Positions 15,412-26,300 of a DNA stretch of 64,000 bases are shown here, one piece after another. The stretch comes from Chitinophaga oryzae. GTDB lineage: Bacteria > Bacteroidota > Bacteroidia > Chitinophagales > Chitinophagaceae. The notes beneath the pieces are model-generated. The model was not told the origin of the DNA, ran no database searches, and was given only the letters and a program-made list of their open reading frames with translations. A program made the translations under genes and the position numbers. The stretch lies in NCBI RefSeq assembly GCF_012516375.2, contig NZ_CP051204.2, forward strand, positions 1,364,001 through 1,428,000, written 5' to 3'. Numbering within the stretch: the first letter of the stretch is position 1; every line of letters begins with the position of its first letter.

Positions 15412-18270
15412 TTATCTGAGTAATGTTACGTTGCCTTTCAGGCGGAAAAATTCATTGGCGTCGCAATATGCTTCCACGAAATAGATGTAAACGTCTGCTC
15501 CCTGCGGCTGCCCGTTGAACGTACCGTTCCAGCCGGCGCTGATATCTTCTACCTGTATGTTTTCCCGGTGGAACACTTCCTGTCCGAGGCGGTTGAAGAT
15601 ACGGAACGATTTCACCAGGCTGATGCCTTTACCGCGCAGGTAAAAGAGATCGTTCACCCCGTCGCCGTTGGGACTGAAAGTATTGGGAATAAATATCAGA
15701 TCGGTGTTGCAGACGAGGTCGATCCGCATGACGTCACTTTTCGTACACCCGTACTGGTTAGTTCCTGTAATTGCGTACGAAATGGATTTTCTGACGGCGG
15801 CATTGGTAAAAGGTGATGCAGCATTATCGAGGTAATCGGCGGGCGACCATTGCCATTTCACGATGTCGGCGCTGCCGTTGGCCATCAGGCGTACCACATC
15901 TCCGGCCATCACGGTCTGGTCGTTGCCGGCGCTGACGCTCGGGACCTGTTTCACAGACACTTTTACCGGCAGGGGGGCGCTCATGGGGCACAGCGGATCG
16001 TTGGTGCCTGTTACCTGGTAGGTGATGTCTTCGATCGGTGTAGTGACCGGGTTGGCGATGGTGTTGTTGGTGAGCCCCGTCACCGGCGTCCAGTTGTAGA
16101 TAGCGGCGCCGCTGGCTTTAAGCTGCACGGAAGAACCATAGCAGGCAAAGGTGTCTTTGCTGACGGTGAGGTTTACTTTAGGCACTACGGCAATATCCAC
16201 GGAGTCTTTGGTCGTGCAGCCGTGTACGTTAGCTGCCTCCACAAGGTAACGGGTGTTTGTCACCGGCGACGCTACGGGGTCCGGGCAATATACGCAGCTA
16301 AGGCTGCCGCCGTTGAGCCACTGCACGGTGGCATCTGATACGGCATGCAGGGCAACGGTATTGCCTTCGCATATTTTAGGCTGGGTGGCAGACGCCCTTA
16401 CGAAAGGTGTCGGATGGACATTGACCTCTTTCGTTACGGAGTCCTGACAGTTGCGGGCGTCGGTGACCACCAGTTTCACCGGGTATCCGCCGGAAGCGGA
16501 ATAGCTGGTAGCAGGCGGTGTTTGCGCGGAAGACACCTTGCCGTTGCCAAAGTCCCACTGCCAGCCTGCAATCGGGATGTTGGGCGAAGGCATGGAGGCG
16601 TTGGTGAAGGACACCGGTTGTCCTGCGCAGGTGGCCGTAGCGGTGCTGAAATCCGCCTGGGGCGCCAGGATATTGATATTGTCCGTTTTGGTAACGATAT
16701 CGTCGCAATAGGCCGCGTCTTTATAGCGGATGGTCAGCTGGTCGGTGAAGATACCGGCAGTGGCCCATGTTTTCACGAAGTGCTGATCGGTGGTGGTGTA
16801 GGAGGAGCCGTCGCCAAATTGCCAGGTGTAGTCTGCCACCAGGTTTACCGGTACGTTCAGCACCTCATAGGTGGCTTTGCTGCCGCGGCAGATGGAGCTT
16901 ACGCCTGCGGAGAAGTCGGCTTTGAAATAGTATACGGTCTGGAAGCTGCTGTGGTTGCAGCTGCTGCCGTTGTCGCTGATCGTGAGCCGCACGGTGTACC
17001 TGTCAGGTGTTGTATATGTGTGCGTGGCATGCTGGCTGCCGACCACCGGTGTATTATCGCCAAAGTCCCACTGGTAGGTGGTAGTGGGCGTTGTGCCGCT
17101 GGAGGTATTGGTGAAGATGAATTTGCTTTTGTCATTGCAGTCACGCGCTATGGTAAACTGCGACACCGGCCCGGTAATGTTCACCGTTACCGGAGCGGCC
17201 GGGGTGTAACACCCGTTGCTGCCGGCTTTCATATGGATGGTGATGCTGCCGTTGGCCACAAAGTTATGCCGTATGTCGTTGGCGTATACTTCTTCTTTGG
17301 TGCCGTCGCCGAAGTCCCAGCTGTAGCTGTCAGCGTACCTGGCATTGGCGAGCAGGCGTACCGGCTCGCCTACACAGGCGCTGCCGGGGGTAGCCGTGAA
17401 ACTCACATCTGACGGCGGATTACCGGTGCGCACCTGTTTATCGAACGTTTTGCTGATCTCGCATCCGCCATTGGTGCGGACGGTCACCGTCACCGGGTAG
17501 GTGCCTGTTTGCGTATAGGCGTGTGTGGTAGTGCCGGTAGCGGTGCTGGCTGTGGCGCCATCGCCAAAGTTCCATTTCCATTCTGCCACCGGATCGTTGA
17601 GATCATTGGTGGAAGTGGCGTTGAGGGCGGCGGTATAGGGCACGCAACCGCTGACCGGCGCATCCATGGATATTTCCGGATGGGAGATAGTGATGTAGGC
17701 AGCTTTCTTCAGCATGGACTGGCAGCCGTTGCTGTTGGTAACCGTCAGGGTCACATCATATTGGCCGGCTTTCGTATAGGCGTGGGAAACGAATGCGTTG
17801 CCGGTGGTGACCGGGGCAGTGCCATCGCCGAAATCCCAGGTACGGGCCGTGGCATTGGGCGTGGCATCGGTGAAGTTAGCGGTGTAAAGCTTACAGCTAC
17901 TGGTCACATCGGCGCTGAATGCCACCTGCGGGGTGGCGCCTACTTCGAATGTGCGGTAGTAGGTGCTGGTGCCGTTAGCAAAAGTGGCTACCAGCGTCAC
18001 CTTTTTGGGACCGGGCGCCGTGTAGGTGATCTGCGGGTTGACGTCGTGAGAGGTCCTGCCATCACCAAAGTCCCAGCTGTAGGCGGTGGGATTGCCGGTG
18101 CTGTTATTTTTAAATGTAAGTGTGACAGGGTTGCACATGGAGGCAGGTACCGCAGTGTAAGAGAAATCGGCCTGCTGGGCCCACAGAAGGTTGCCCGGCA
18201 TAAGGAATATCAAAAGCAGCCATATGCTTAGGTATTTCACCTGGTGGTATTTCAGAGGATACGGATACAT
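15412..18270 (-). CDS. PKD-repeat cell-surface protein with T9SS type B C-terminal domain (952 aa)
   Basis: Signal peptide (cut after NLLWAQ, about residue 31), then seven PKD-type repeats between about residues 35 and 620, recognisable by YSWDFGDG, RTWDFGDG, WKWNFGDG, YQWDFGDN, YTWQFGDG and WQWDFGNG, each near 85 residues. Next come Ig-like repeats with the pattern CPDPVASPVTNTRYLV and, over the last 90 residues, the gliding-motility-associated C-terminal domain (IFIPNTFSPNGDGVNDLFYL ... GNVTLLR, TIGR04131 type). PKD repeats form rod-like beta domains; the C-terminus marks it as a T9SS substrate displayed on the cell surface, a likely adhesin or stalk. In one transcription unit with the SprF-like gene downstream. 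Confidence 0.93.
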   Translation of the reverse strand: MYPYPLKYHQVKYLSIWLLLIFLMPGNLLWAQQADFSYTAVPASMCNPVTLTFKNNSTGNPTAYSWDFGDGRTSHDVNPQITYTAPGPKKVTLVATFANGTSTYYRTFEVGATPQVAFSADVTSSCKLYTANFTDATPNATARTWDFGDGTAPVTTGNAFVSHAYTKAGQYDVTLTVTNSNGCQSMLKKAAYITISHPEISMDAPVSGCVPYTAALNATSTNDLNDPVAEWKWNFGDGATASTATGTTTHAYTQTGTYPVTVTVRTNGGCEISKTFDKQVRTGNPPSDVSFTATPGSACVGEPVRLLANARYADSYSWDFGDGTKEEVYANDIRHNFVANGSITIHMKAGSNGCYTPAAPVTVNITGPVSQFTIARDCNDKSKFIFTNTSSGTTPTTTYQWDFGDNTPVVGSQHATHTYTTPDRYTVRLTISDNGSSCNHSSFQTVYYFKADFSAGVSSICRGSKATYEVLNVPVNLVADYTWQFGDGSSYTTTDQHFVKTWATAGIFTDQLTIRYKDAAYCDDIVTKTDNINILAPQADFSTATATCAGQPVSFTNASMPSPNIPIAGWQWDFGNGKVSSAQTPPATSYSASGGYPVKLVVTDARNCQDSVTKEVNVHPTPFVRASATQPKICEGNTVALHAVSDATVQWLNGGSLSCVYCPDPVASPVTNTRYLVEAANVHGCTTKDSVDIAVVPKVNLTVSKDTFACYGSSVQLKASGAAIYNWTPVTGLTNNTIANPVTTPIEDITYQVTGTNDPLCPMSAPLPVKVSVKQVPSVSAGNDQTVMAGDVVRLMANGSADIVKWQWSPADYLDNAASPFTNAAVRKSISYAITGTNQYGCTKSDVMRIDLVCNTDLIFIPNTFSPNGDGVNDLFYLRGKGISLVKSFRIFNRLGQEVFHRENIQVEDISAGWNGTFNGQPQGADVYIYFVEAYCDANEFFRLKGNVTLLR

Positions 18271-18395
18271 ACCACAAATTAACTAAAAATATTATATATG
18301 TAATTTATTAATTTAATCTTTTTTGACTTATTTTCCCGTCCGGCAGCCATTGGACTAACGTTTCAGCGGAGCCGCCCCGGAGGCTGACGGATCGT

Positions 18396-21300
18396 TTACC
18401 TGATCAGTGTAATATTTCCTTTCAAAGTAGTTGACTCTCCGTTATCGCAAACAACTTCTGCATAGTATATGAACACATCGGGATTGAGCAAAACGCCTTT
18501 ATAGCTTCCGTCCCATCCGGTGGAAGCATCATCCGTGGAGAGATCGGCACGTTCAAACATCACCTGTCCCCAGCGGTTGTAGATCCGGAAAATGCGTATA
18601 CGCTGCAAGCCGCGTCCGCGGATATAGAAAACATCGTTCGTTCCATCTCCGTTGGGGGAAAATGTGTTGGGGATGAAGATGTTGGCCCCATTGCAAAGGG
18701 TCGTTATATGAACATCGTCCCCGGCGATGCAACCGTACCGGTTCATCACGCTGACACGATAGGTGACGGATGACCTGAGCGTCGCCACAGGTGTCAGGCA
18801 GTCATTGCAACTCAGACCGGTAGACGGCTGCCATGTAACAGCAGTAATATCGCTGCTTCCTTTGACAGCGAGGGGTATCTGTGTACCGGTGGAAGCCACG
18901 ATGTCCTGTCCGGCATCTACCTGTGGTACCGGGTGTACATCAACCCTGGCAAAGGCTGTATCTGTGAAGCATCCGGCCTGATCGAAGCCTACCAGCCGGT
19001 AGGTGATGGTGCGGGAAGGAGCAGCAACGGGTTCGGCTATATCAGGGTGGTCCAGTCCTTCCGAAGGTGACCATTGATATCGGAAAGCTCCGCCTGACTG
19101 CATTTGTACGCTTTTCCCATAACAAATGCCGGCATCCAGCGCAAATACTTTAAAAGGTGGTATTACCCGGACCCGCACCGCTGCCTCGTTTTTACAACCG
19201 AATTCGCTCACCGCTTTTACCGTGTATATGGTATCCTGGTCTGGCTTTACCACGGGAGTCTTGCTGGTGGCGCCGGAAATATTGTACGGCGTCCAGCTGA
19301 CGGTCGTCGTTGCATCGGTGTTGGATGACAGTTGCAGGGACGCGCCTTTGCAAATAGTGGCTTCAGCGGGCGTGGGGCGCAGGTTGGGAGCCGGATGTAC
19401 AACAATATTGGCGCCAGCATCCGCGGGGCAGGACCCGTCAGCATTGGCGATCGTTAGTGTTACAGGGATGGTGCCGGCAGTATTGATATCTATGTCCGGC
19501 GGCATGGGCACGTCGAACTCCTGTCCATTGCCCAGTTGCCATTTCCAGCGGGTACCTGGCAGGTTGCTGTTGTCGGCGCCACGGAGTTGCACCTTGCCGG
19601 AAATGCACAGTTCCGGGATTGGCGAGATAGATGGCCGCGGTTGCGCAGGAATCGATACCGGCAGGGTTTTACTGTCTTTACAGCCATAGTTGCTGGTTGT
19701 TTCCAGTGTCACCTGAAAAGTGCCGGGGCCGGGATAGGAAAAAGTACCATCCTGGCTGTTGGAAGCAGTGCCATCATTGTAAATCCATTTACTGCTATAC
19801 GGGAGATGGAGCAGATCGTTGGTAACGGACGTACTGGTATTTTTAAACAGGACTTTTCCGCCCCCGCAGGCGGCACTGTTGTCTACGGTGAAATTGGCGG
19901 TCATTTTATCTGCCACGATGCGGAAATCGCCGTCGGCTTTAACGGCACATCCCCTGTTGTCCATCAGCGACACACGCGGTGTATAAATGCCTGGCCGGGA
20001 ATACGTATGGGGCGGCGCTTCCGGCAGGGTGGTGGTCTGTACAATACCGTCATCAAAATCCCACTGGTAGGCAACGGTTTTGCTGGCTGTTGCCGCCATC
20101 TTCACGGGCAGCGGGACGCAGCCGCTGACAGGCGTGGCGGTGAATGTTCCGTCAGGGCCCTCCACCGTCAATGGAAGTGTTTTGCTGGAAGAACAATTAC
20201 CCTCAGCATAAACCGTGAGTGTCACATTGTATGTTTTTGCGCGGACATAGATGTGCGCCCCCGGATCGTTTTGAGTGGAAGTGCTGTTATCGCCGAAGTC
20301 CCATACTGAACTGGTAAAATGGCTGGAGCTGTTGGTGAACAATACTTTCACCGGCGGACATAACTCCCTGATGGGCGGAAATGAAAAATCGGCAACAGGA
20401 TCCGGCACCTGTAAGACATTGGGCTTGCTGGTCTGGTCTGTACAACCGGTCTGCGATGTTACCTTCAGCGATACGGTATATGCGCCGGGAGTGCTATAGG
20501 TTTTGACCGGGTTGGCGCCGGTGCCGGTGGAATGGTCTCCGAAGTCCCATGCGTATTGAACGATATCTCCTGTTGAAATACTGGTGAAAGTAACAGGGCT
20601 GTTTTTGCATGCTATGCCGGACAGAACAGAGAAGTCTGCTTTAACGGCTTCCAGGTTAATTGTCTGCTGCGTCTTCGTTTGACAGCCATAGCGATCTGTG
20701 GTTGTCAGTGTAACAGTATAGGCGTTAAAGTCGGTATACCGATGGGTGGTTTGCAGCGGTTGGGTAGTGCTGCTTTCGTCAGGACTGCCGTCGCCGAAGT
20801 TCCATGTCCAGTTGACAATCTTATTGCCCGCATCTATGGTGGATTTGTCGGTAAAAGTCAGTGGTGTGTTTTTACAGGGCATCCCGGCCACTTTAAAACT
20901 GGTCATTGCGCCGTGTACCGTGATCGTTGCAGGGGTGGCCATCCTTTTGCATCTGTTGGCGTCTTCAAGGGTGAGGCGAATAACATACGTGCCAGACCGT
21001 TGATAGGTATGAGACAGCCCCTTTGCTGGATCGATGTCGGTGCCTGACAGCTCCAGTATTGTACCATCTCCCCAGTCCCACAGGTAATTCCTGATGTTGG
21101 CAGGATTTACCGGACCTATGCCTGCATGCAATGGCTTGCCAAGGCATATCTGCGTTGTGTCCGGCAGCAGCAGCGGTTTCTCATCGATGATATAAATGTC
21201 TGCAGACGTTTCTGATTTGCAGACGCCATCGTCTACCAGCAACGTCACCGTTTTTCTGCCGGGAGTGGCATAACGGAAATCGGGGTTTTGTTGTGTGGAG

Positions 21301-23249
21301 GTAGCGCCGCCTTCACCGAATTTCCACAGCCATTGCCTTTTGAGCACAGGCTCCGGCCCGAAATCGGAACGATCAGTAAATTTCCGCTGGTAAAAGTCGT
21401 TACAGTCGGGCGCAGTAGTAAATACGGCTTTTGGCGGTTTGATTTTAACATACTGTGATTGGGTCAGCCGACTGATACAACCGTTGTTGTTAACGGTCAG
21501 CCGGATATCATGCAAACCGGGCTGGTAAAACCGGTGGACCGGGTTTTCTTCAGTGCTGGTGGCGTTATCCTGCGGGAACTCCCAAAGATAGGTGACGCCG
21601 GGCCCTTTAGGGGTGGACTGGTTAGTAAACTGCACCGGTTCCATCGGGCAGGACTGCGGCGGTGACGCAGTAAAGGCAACTGTCGGCGGGGTACCCACCC
21701 GGAAGGTGACGTTAGCATCTATCAGGCAGCCCAGGGCGGATTTCGCGCGAAGCGCTACCGTATAAGTTCCCTGTTGCGTATAGGTATGGGAAGGATTGGC
21801 CAAAGTAGAAGTGATGCCGTCCCCAAAATTCCACTGGTAGCCGGTGATTGCTTCCGCGGGACTGAGGCCGGCCGTAAAGCTTACTTTGTAAGGAATACAT
21901 CCGGAATCGCCTGACGGCGAGATGGTAAGCACAGGCAGGCCGATATGAATGTAATCGGGCAGTGTGGCGGTGGTAGCACAGCCGACGCTGTTGGCCGCAG
22001 TCAGTGTAACGGGAAAAGGACCGTTGCTGGTATAGGTATGAGACGGGTTTGGGGTGGTGGAGGTTGTGCCATCGCCAAAATCCCATAGCCATGCGTTGGC
22101 GTACTGCGACCGCGCCTGGAAGGTGGTTGTAAAAGGAGTGATACAGCCGCGAACAGGTGTGCCAACAGGGTCTATTACCGGGCGTGGTTCAATTTCGACA
22201 GTCTTCGTCAGTTCCCGTGAGCAGCTGCCAAATGTTACACTCATTTTTACGGTGTAGTCTCCCGGAGGGCCGGCAATAAATCCGGTGGTGGCTCCGGTGG
22301 CGCTGCTGCCATCCGGCAGCACCCAGGTAACGTTGTCTGGTGCCGGCGTTGTGGTACTGATCAGCGTAACCAGGTCGCCAGGGCATTTTGTTTGTACTGA
22401 AAAGCCGGGAACGATTTTTTGGACCAGGATGTAATCCTTTTTTACCAGGGGAACTGCGCAGCTGTTGGGTGTTGTGGGAATAAGCGTTACGGTGTAACTG
22501 CCTTCCCGGGTATAGGTGTGAGCATCGTCCGTGCCGCTGGTGCCGTCTCCATAATCCCATTTGTAAGCAACAGGAGTGCCGGTATTGTTGGTGGACGTAT
22601 TCCGGAAGGTGACGGTGAACGGTGGGGAACAGCTTTTGGTTTGGTCTGCTGTAAAAGACAATACAGGTGATTCTTTGACAGTGACAGTTGCCGGATTGCT
22701 GGTGGCTTTGCATCCCTGGCTGTTGGTAACGAGACTGATGACGCGATAGATGCCGGGCGCGGTGAACTGGTGACTGACAACAGTTCCCTGGTCAGCGCCT
22801 CCGTCGCCGAAGTTCCAGAGTATGTTTGTTATGGCGGTCCCCTGACCGGGATTGGATTGGTCCTTAAATTGAACAGTCAGTGGAGTACAACCGCTGCTGT
22901 TGTCCATGGTAAATGCCACCAGGGGATTGCTAAAAACGAGAATGTCTACCGATTTGGTCACTTTAGTTGTCGGATAGTCCACCGTTAGTGTAACATGATA
23001 GGTGCCGGGGACCGTAAATATCCTGGAGGGGGAGAGGTTGCCGGTTACCCTGGCGCCAATGCCGAAGTCCCATTCCACCTTCGTATAGCCCGGATCAGCC
23101 TTGCCGTTAAAGTTCGCCGTTAGCGGGGCGCAGCCATTTGTTTTATCCGTTAGTATCTCCACGTTTTGTGCTGCCAGCTCACTGGCAGGGACCAGCGGGA
23201 TGAGGAAAATGCTAATGCGCACAAATAGGGAAATGCTCGTGTTTTTCAT
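18396..23249 (-). CDS. Giant PKD-repeat surface protein with T9SS type B C-terminal domain (about 1617 aa)
   Basis: Signal peptide (about 1-28, ending ELAAQ), some fifteen PKD or PKD-like repeats (WDFGIG, WNFGDG, WDYGDG, WDFGDG, WEFPQD, WKFGEG, WDWGDG, WDFDDG and others), Ig-like repeats with the ATICKGASLQL motif, and a type B C-terminal domain (NTFSPNGDGTNDVFYI ... GNITLIR). It is closely related, domain for domain, to the 1611-residue protein encoded next to it at 23343-28178, so the two arose by tandem duplication. The ATG at 23249 (MKNTSISLF) is preferred to the frame start at 23285 because it matches the paralogue's MKNTRIAIV. Likely a long surface rod or adhesin. Confidence 0.92.
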   Translation of the reverse strand: MKNTSISLFVRISIFLIPLVPASELAAQNVEILTDKTNGCAPLTANFNGKADPGYTKVEWDFGIGARVTGNLSPSRIFTVPGTYHVTLTVDYPTTKVTKSVDILVFSNPLVAFTMDNSSGCTPLTVQFKDQSNPGQGTAITNILWNFGDGGADQGTVVSHQFTAPGIYRVISLVTNSQGCKATSNPATVTVKESPVLSFTADQTKSCSPPFTVTFRNTSTNNTGTPVAYKWDYGDGTSGTDDAHTYTREGSYTVTLIPTTPNSCAVPLVKKDYILVQKIVPGFSVQTKCPGDLVTLISTTTPAPDNVTWVLPDGSSATGATTGFIAGPPGDYTVKMSVTFGSCSRELTKTVEIEPRPVIDPVGTPVRGCITPFTTTFQARSQYANAWLWDFGDGTTSTTPNPSHTYTSNGPFPVTLTAANSVGCATTATLPDYIHIGLPVLTISPSGDSGCIPYKVSFTAGLSPAEAITGYQWNFGDGITSTLANPSHTYTQQGTYTVALRAKSALGCLIDANVTFRVGTPPTVAFTASPPQSCPMEPVQFTNQSTPKGPGVTYLWEFPQDNATSTEENPVHRFYQPGLHDIRLTVNNNGCISRLTQSQYVKIKPPKAVFTTAPDCNDFYQRKFTDRSDFGPEPVLKRQWLWKFGEGGATSTQQNPDFRYATPGRKTVTLLVDDGVCKSETSADIYIIDEKPLLLPDTTQICLGKPLHAGIGPVNPANIRNYLWDWGDGTILELSGTDIDPAKGLSHTYQRSGTYVIRLTLEDANRCKRMATPATITVHGAMTSFKVAGMPCKNTPLTFTDKSTIDAGNKIVNWTWNFGDGSPDESSTTQPLQTTHRYTDFNAYTVTLTTTDRYGCQTKTQQTINLEAVKADFSVLSGIACKNSPVTFTSISTGDIVQYAWDFGDHSTGTGANPVKTYSTPGAYTVSLKVTSQTGCTDQTSKPNVLQVPDPVADFSFPPIRELCPPVKVLFTNSSSHFTSSVWDFGDNSTSTQNDPGAHIYVRAKTYNVTLTVYAEGNCSSSKTLPLTVEGPDGTFTATPVSGCVPLPVKMAATASKTVAYQWDFDDGIVQTTTLPEAPPHTYSRPGIYTPRVSLMDNRGCAVKADGDFRIVADKMTANFTVDNSAACGGGKVLFKNTSTSVTNDLLHLPYSSKWIYNDGTASNSQDGTFSYPGPGTFQVTLETTSNYGCKDSKTLPVSIPAQPRPSISPIPELCISGKVQLRGADNSNLPGTRWKWQLGNGQEFDVPMPPDIDINTAGTIPVTLTIANADGSCPADAGANIVVHPAPNLRPTPAEATICKGASLQLSSNTDATTTVSWTPYNISGATSKTPVVKPDQDTIYTVKAVSEFGCKNEAAVRVRVIPPFKVFALDAGICYGKSVQMQSGGAFRYQWSPSEGLDHPDIAEPVAAPSRTITYRLVGFDQAGCFTDTAFARVDVHPVPQVDAGQDIVASTGTQIPLAVKGSSDITAVTWQPSTGLSCNDCLTPVATLRSSVTYRVSVMNRYGCIAGDDVHITTLCNGANIFIPNTFSPNGDGTNDVFYIRGRGLQRIRIFRIYNRWGQVMFERADLSTDDASTGWDGSYKGVLLNPDVFIYYAEVVCDNGESTTLKGNITLIR

Positions 23250-23342
23250 CGGGGCTGTAGGTGTCGATCGGCTGATATATACCAAACATAACGCCTATGC
23301 CTCCGTTATGGTTTAAAGATTGGATAATTGCTGCTTCATCTG

Positions 23343-26300
23343 TTATCTGATTAATGTCACGTTGCCTTTCATGATCATAGACTCCCCGCTGTCGCAGATG
23401 ATTTCCGCGTAATACACAAACACATCCGGATTGAGCAGCGCCCCCTTGTAACGGCCGTCCCAGCCAAACGAGGGATCGTCGCCGCTGATACCGAACCGTT
23501 CGAACATCACCTGGCCCCAGCGGTTGTAGATGCGGAATACGCGTACCGTTTGCATACCACGCCCACGGATATAGAAAATATCATTCACGCCGTCGCCGTT
23601 GGGTGAAAACGTATTGGGAATGAAGATATTACCGCCGTTGCAGATGGTTTTGATATGGATGTCGTCGCCTGCAATACAGCCCCACTGGTTGCTGACGGTT
23701 ACATGATAGGTCGTATTGCCTTTGGGTGTGATCGTCGGCGTGAGGCAGTTGAAACAGCTCAGGTTGGTGATGGGTGTCCATTCTATTTGTGTAATATCAT
23801 TGCTGCCTGCGACGGGCATGGGAATAACGCTGCCGGCAGCCACTTCCATGTCCGGGCCGAGTTTAATTTCCGGGGAGGGCCGTACGGTCACTTTTGCCAG
23901 CACCGTATCGGTAAAGCAGCCGATGTCGTCATATCCCACTACCTGGTAGGTGGTGGTGGTCGCCGGGCTCGCGATGGGGTCGGGGATATCGGCGTTACTC
24001 AACCCGGCAGCGGGTATCCATTTATAGCGGTAAGCGCCGCCGGACTGCATTTGCATGCTTTTGCCGGAGCAGATGTTACCATCGAGTGCATACATCCGGA
24101 AAGGCTGTATTACAGTGACTTTTACGCTGCCATTGCTTTTACAGCCAAACTCGCTGGTTGCCTGAACATCGTATACCACGTCGTTGTCCGGTTTTACAAC
24201 GGGGCTTGTGCTGGCGGCGTCGGAGATGTTGTAAGGCGTCCAGCTCACCGTGGCGTTGGCGTCTGTATTGGCAGACAGCTGCAGGGAGGCGCCTTTGCAG
24301 ATGCTGGACTCTGCTGGTGTTGGCTGCAGGCGGGGCGCCGGATGCACCACTATGTTGGTCGTGGCCGATGCAGGGCAGGAGCCATCGGCGTTGGTGATCG
24401 TCAGCCTGACCGGCGTTATGCCAAGGGTGCTGAAATCCATTTCCGGCGGTGATGGCAGGTCAAATTCCTGTCCGTTGCCCAGTTGCCACTTCCATTTGGT
24501 GCCCGGCAGATTTTTATTGTCGCTGCCACGTAGCTGCACCCTGCGGGTCACGCATATATCCGGAACGGGGCTGATGACCGGCTGTGGCTGCGGCGGTATC
24601 ACCAAAGGCAGCGTCTTCCGGTCCTTACAGCCGTAGTTGCTGGTGACTTCCAGCGTGACGTTGTAAGTGCCGGGCAGCGGGTAGTTAAACGAACCGTCTT
24701 TATCTGCACCGGTGCTGCCGGGGGCATATGTCCATTGGCTGGTAAACGGCAGTCCCAGCAGATCGTTGGTTACCGAAGTGCTGTTGTTTTTGAACAACAC
24801 GGTACCGCCTCCGCAGGCTGCGCTGTTGTCTATCGTGAAATCGGCCGCGGCATTGTCTACCACGATCTTATCGTTGCCTTCTGCTTTTACGGCGCAACCT
24901 TTGTCATCGATCAGCGATACCCTCGGGGTATAGATGCCCGGCTTGGTATAAGTATGCCCGGGCGCTGTGGGTGTCTGTGTTTTTAACACGGTGCCGTCAT
25001 CGAAGTCCCACTGGAAATTGGTGGTCTTGTTAGCGACGGCTGTAATGCTGACTGCCAGCGGAACGCAGCCATTGGCCGGTGTAGCGGTAAAGGTACCGTC
25101 AGGGCCTTCAATGGTGACGGGGATGATTTTTGTCGCCGGACAATCACCTTCTGAATACACGGTGAGTTTAACGTTATAGGTTTTAGCCCTCACGTAAATG
25201 TGGTTACCAGGGTCATTTTTGGAAGAAGTGCTGTTATCGCCGAAATCCCAGAGCGACTTCACAAAGTCGCTGGATTTGTTGGTGAAGGGGACGGTTACCG
25301 GCGGACAGAGTTCCAGGTTGGGCGGGAAAGAGAAATCGGCTACGGGATCGGGTACACGCAGTACCTGCTTTTTGGTGATCTGATCGGTACATCCTTCCCG
25401 GGTAGTGATTTTCAGCGTTACATCGTAGTTGCCCGAAGCGGCGTAAGCCTTAGCAGGGTTGGAACCGGTACCGGTGGTGTTATCGCCGAAGTCCCAGGCG
25501 TAGTCCGCTACGCTGCCGGCAGACCTGCTGGTAAAATAAAACTGGCTGCCTTTGCACACCACGTTGGCGGGTTGCGAGAAATCAGCTTTTACTGCTTCGA
25601 AGTAAACCGGTTTTTGCGCCGGGATGATACAACCGTATTGGTCGGTGGTGGTGAGCGTTACCGTATACGATTTGAAGCTGGTAAAAGTATGTTTGCTGTT
25701 GAGCGGTTGGGTGTTATTGTTCTCCAGCGGACTGCCGTCACCGAAGTCCCATGCCCAGTTGACGATTTTGTTGCCTGCATCAATGGTGGATTTATCGGTA
25801 AAGGTGAGCTCATCGTTGATACATCTTCTGCCGGTGACCGTGAAATCGGCCAGGGCGCCGTGTACGGCTGCAGTAACAGGAACGGCTGTACGACGGCATC
25901 CGTTTTTGTCTGTAATGGCCAGTTGTATGGTATAGGTGCCTGACTTCCGGTAAATGTGTGACAGCCCTTTGGACGGATCTATCTCATAACCCTGGAAGTA
26001 TTGTTGTGTACCATCGCCCCAGTCCCAGGTGTAGGAATTGATATTGCCGGCAACCATCGGTCCGAGGCTTACATGTAAGGACTTGCCGATGCACACCCAT
26101 GGCTCGTCCGGCTTCAGGACGGGTTTTTCATCGATGATATTGATGTTGATAATGGTATCGGATTTACACACACCGTTATCCACCCGTAGCCTGACCGTTT
26201 TGCTGCCGGTAGTGGTGTAGCGGAATTCCGGGTTTTGCAGGGTGGAAGTGGCGCCGCCTTCCCCGAAATCCCAGAACCATTTTTTTTGTGCTACCGGCTC

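Noticed and set aside
16345..17412. A 355-codon plus-strand frame (and several others) opposite the PKD genes
   Set aside because: Antisense to PKD repeats. Repeated WDFGDG codons on the minus strand keep the opposite frame open; translations are low-complexity Gly/Val/Arg/Ala.
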